Source: Bacteroidetes bacterium ADurb.Bin174
GTDB lineage: Bacteria; Bacteroidota; Bacteroidia; Bacteroidales; Paludibacteraceae
Direction of reading: 5' to 3'
Length of the DNA: 64,000 nucleotides
NCBI GenBank assembly: GCA_002070265.1
Contig: MWCX01000093.1
Location: forward strand, 169,309 to 233,308
Position 1 is the first letter of the stretch. The number at the start of each line of letters is the position of its first letter. Below the pieces are notes generated by a model. The model ran no database searches. It had not been told where the DNA came from and was given only the letters and a program-made list of their open reading frames with translations. The position numbers and the translations under genes are program-made. This document shows positions 61,565 through 64,000 of the stretch, piece after piece.

Positions 61565-63715
61565 TCAACCGATAATATTCAATTTGTAAAATGATGATTT
61601 CCCTGATGATTGAAACACACGGACAACATAAATTCCTGAAGATATGTCGGATACATTGATATGATTCGCAGTAGATGAAAGCAGAAATTGTCCGTTCAGG
61701 GTATAGATTTCCGCCTTCATAAAATCATCTCCATGAATAGTGAGTTTGTCTCTGACCGGGTTGGGTGTTAAAATTGCCCCGCCGGAAGAATTGTCTGAGG
61801 AGATAATACCCGTAGAATCATCCCAAAATGTCAGCTTTAATACAGGTCTGGAAGTTTCATTCTCAAACTCCCGGGATGCAATTTTAATAGCTGTATTAGT
61901 ACTATTGAGATCATGAATTTTAAATGAAGTGATGGATTCATTCGGATTATCAAACAGCCAGGGTGTCACATCAAAAACTAATTGCCCTGCAAGTGTTTTA
62001 CCTTTTAAAAACGAAAGGCGGTTGTATCCGGCCTTCCAATCTGTATTGTTTTGCCGAAGTTCACCTGTCAATGTAAATTCTTCCCAGGAAACATCACTGA
62101 TCCCCGATGCAAAAATAGCACGATCAGCATCATCGGATTGAGTGCAGGTTACAATCAATTCAGCATGTTTTAAATACGGCAATTTCGACTTCAGGTCTGA
62201 TAAATCAAATTTCAGAAAAGCTTCCCGACGATTGGCTTCGATAACATGATATCGGATTTCTAATTCAGCATCGTTGCCGAAATTCTGAGTATTGGAAGCT
62301 CCCGGAATCACCCAGGTGTCTGCATGGCTATTTATAGTGTAAGTTCTTGTTGTCGGGAAGTCGGGACGACGATTCACTCCATCTAGGAAATCAATGATGC
62401 TGTACACTTGCTTATTCAACTCCTCCATATATTGTGTCATTTCAGTATATTCTATTAAAGCATTACTTACAATCCCCTTATTAGAACCATCATCATCGTC
62501 TTTAAACCGGAAATAATGCCATCCGATATAGTTTTTATTTTGTAATAACTCCAAACAACTGTTCTGATAGAATTTACCCCTGTTTGCCTGCGAATTTACA
62601 TACCATCCTGCTCCCGATTGCGATTTATTCTGAACATTAATGTCTTTGATATAGAATTCTCCAACCAAGCAAGGTTTATCAGCAGTCCAGGAAGAAGCGG
62701 CAATTTGCTCATTCGGTGACCAGCGATCGTAAAAATTAACTGAAGTTACATCCATATATTGATGTGATGCCGCAACCACACCTTCTATAGCTCTCGGACG
62801 TCCGTGCAAGCGACTGCCGAGTATCAGATGGTTCTGGTCATATTTACGAATGGCTGCCGATACCGTTTTAAAATAATGGTCTGCCAGATAAGCTGCAAAC
62901 TCCTTTTTAATCGCTTCGGTTACCTTGGCCGTATAATTAATACAATCCGATTCACTGAGTCCTTTTTCAGCAGCCCAGGCCAAGGCTGCTTCTCTGCTTG
63001 GATCGCCTGCCGGCAAATCTTTTACTAAATTACGCAGTTGATCCTGATTAAAATTAATTTCATTATCGGTAAACCATCCCAACAAATCGCGCTCTTCGGC
63101 AAAAGGAGTTACATTGGTATTTGCCAGATTATCACAATAAACCGCAAACTGCGGATCGAGAACAACAACATGATTCAAACTGCCTTGTACGGCATCCGGT
63201 GTGGTGTAATAATTTTTACGAACATTTTTATAGGTCAGAAAAAAATTCAGTCTGCGGGTAAAAGAAAAGTTAGCATAATTTTGCAAATTGTATCCTGATT
63301 TTGTCTGACTCTCGCTGGCCAGGAAATTACCGGTACCGTTGTACCCTAAACGGCGTGTAATATCATAATCACCTTGAATATTGGAAGAACTGAAACTGGT
63401 TACTGCCATATTAATTCCCGCGTACCCTTCCGGATCAATCATCCACCAACGCCCATCTATCTTTTTAACATAAAAATAGCCTGTAGAATCTGTTCTCAGG
63501 TACTTATAAGTTCCGTAACGGGTAAAATCATCCGAACCATCCGTTTTGCTTTCAAATCCGGGGATAAGACTTACCAATTTGGCTTGCCGGGTAGTCCAGG
63601 ATCCGGAATATGAAGATTTTACCTGAATATTTTCATATGGATTTTGAGCAATAAGCGATAAGGGTAAAAATCCAATAACAACAATAACAAAGCTTCTTAA
63701 TAAATGCATATTCAT
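61565..63715 (-). CDS. Agarase-like GH-A hydrolase with DNRLRE domain and T9SS tail
   Basis: A 716-aa secreted protein with a signal peptide (SFVIVVIGFLPLSLIAQ). Residues ~70-440 resemble GH50/agarase-type catalytic domains: YVKKIDGRWWMIDPEGYAGIN, GWFTDNEIN (candidate acid/base Glu) and PCLVGEFYIKD (candidate nucleophile Glu). Then a DNRLRE-type beta domain (INSHADTWVIPGASNTQNFG; REAFLKFDLSDLKSKL) and a T9SS type A tail (LTPNPVRDKLTIHG, AEIYTLNGQFLL, ISSGIYVVRV, YKLNIIG). Likely T9SS-secreted and acting on a galactan or related algal/plant polysaccharide; the substrate is inference. Confidence 0.8.
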   Translation of the reverse strand: MNMHLLRSFVIVVIGFLPLSLIAQNPYENIQVKSSYSGSWTTRQAKLVSLIPGFESKTDGSDDFTRYGTYKYLRTDSTGYFYVKKIDGRWWMIDPEGYAGINMAVTSFSSSNIQGDYDITRRLGYNGTGNFLASESQTKSGYNLQNYANFSFTRRLNFFLTYKNVRKNYYTTPDAVQGSLNHVVVLDPQFAVYCDNLANTNVTPFAEERDLLGWFTDNEINFNQDQLRNLVKDLPAGDPSREAALAWAAEKGLSESDCINYTAKVTEAIKKEFAAYLADHYFKTVSAAIRKYDQNHLILGSRLHGRPRAIEGVVAASHQYMDVTSVNFYDRWSPNEQIAASSWTADKPCLVGEFYIKDINVQNKSQSGAGWYVNSQANRGKFYQNSCLELLQNKNYIGWHYFRFKDDDDGSNKGIVSNALIEYTEMTQYMEELNKQVYSIIDFLDGVNRRPDFPTTRTYTINSHADTWVIPGASNTQNFGNDAELEIRYHVIEANRREAFLKFDLSDLKSKLPYLKHAELIVTCTQSDDADRAIFASGISDVSWEEFTLTGELRQNNTDWKAGYNRLSFLKGKTLAGQLVFDVTPWLFDNPNESITSFKIHDLNSTNTAIKIASREFENETSRPVLKLTFWDDSTGIISSDNSSGGAILTPNPVRDKLTIHGDDFMKAEIYTLNGQFLLSSTANHINVSDISSGIYVVRVFQSSGKSSFYKLNIIG

Positions 63716-63746
63716 ATGATTATAACTTTATTTTCAATGTTTAGCA

Positions 63747-64000
63747 TCAATTGTTTAATATTATTTTCAACACTTTACTCTGTGTATTTGTCTGTAATGC
63801 AGCCATATATATTCCTGGCGGCAAACCGGAATTTATAGAATGAGTAATTTACTTACTTCCAACTCGCCCGACAAATCAACAACATGTAACAAATACAAAT
63901 CCTTAGGCAGTCGCAATATTTTCTGTACATTGGGTTCAACATAACCATGAAAGATACATTGCCCTGACACATTATTTACACGTAATTCCAATGAACTTTC
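63747..64000 (-). pseudogene. C-terminal end of a T9SS-secreted protein, frameshifted
   Basis: From the window edge an open frame reads ESSLELRVNNVSGQCIFHGY...LRLPKDLYLLHVVDLSGELEV and stops at 63835-63833. A second frame then continues the family pattern as HSINSGLPPGIYMAALQTN and SKVLKIILNN, ending at 63747. Joined, they give a normal type A sorting tail, so a frameshift near 63835-63850 seems to separate them. If real, the protein would lose the last ~30 residues needed for export. The rest of the gene is outside the window. Confidence 0.6.

Noticed and set aside
1-64000. tRNA genes, CRISPR arrays, integrases, transposases, toxin-antitoxin pairs and known defence systems
   Set aside because: Looked for by motif and context; none convincingly present. 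The AAA_14 genes are the only accessory-type candidates.

Overview
The window is a chromosomal segment of a low-GC Bacteroidota, most likely Bacteroidales-like. Lineage markers are two proteins with type IX secretion (T9SS) C-terminal signals plus a degraded third, PorD (DUF4835), a PUR-domain DUF3276 protein, the bamD-rpoZ-coaBC-porD-recN block, a His-rich TonB receptor beside a HYC_CC_PP-type protein, and promoters of the TTTG-N19-TAnnTTTG type. No tRNA, CRISPR array or transposase gene was seen. One RNA gene is clear: RNase P RNA at 37970-38321 (minus).

Region 1 (1-16950, minus strand) is an ABC-transporter-dependent surface polysaccharide cluster. In transcription order it holds Wzm permease, WecD-like acetyltransferase, WecE-like aminotransferase, Wzt ATPase, a CatB-type acyltransferase, an FkbM methyltransferase, seven family 2 glycosyltransferases, a zinc-ribbon methyltransferase, and the first 21 codons of WecB. 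Two AAA_14/DUF4143 ATPase genes interrupt it. Each sits directly before a glycosyltransferase start, and a duplicated 5' piece of that glycosyltransferase (80 bp at 74/80 identity; 142 bp at 141/142 identity) lies on the other side of the ATPase gene. This repeated insertion-with-duplication layout is the most unusual structure in the window. Degenerate 7-bp repeats flank wzm and also seem to have expanded in frame inside wecE. A GC-rich palindrome is read in frame inside one glycosyltransferase.

Region 2 (17.1-24.3 kb) holds an M3 peptidase, a T9SS-sorted protein, a priming sugar transferase split by a frameshift, and a Wzi-like capsule assembly protein. Region 3 (24.3-42.7 kb) is mainly housekeeping: mfd-oxyR, DUF4293, YbbR-like, yajC, nusB, the PUR protein, NfeD, a TonB receptor pair, a folK-like gene, gmk, rnpB, a membrane pyrophosphatase, an MTA/SAH nucleosidase and an M48 peptidase. 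Two copies and one fragment of a roughly 180-bp interspersed repeat lie here and in region 2.

Region 4 (42.8-56.1 kb) has an ABC importer whose permease and ATPase are fused, tilS, and a four-gene phenylalanine/tyrosine operon (pheA-aminotransferase-DAHP synthase/chorismate mutase-tyrA). That operon is preceded by a complete-looking transcription attenuator with a 27-residue Phe/Tyr-rich leader peptide. Then come recN, porD, coaBC, the omega-like subunit and bamD. Region 5 (56.3-64.0 kb) is a carbohydrate-degradation block: a GH88-DUF2264 fusion, a GH2 with a malectin-like tail, an agarase-like T9SS-secreted hydrolase, and the frameshifted end of another T9SS protein running off the window.
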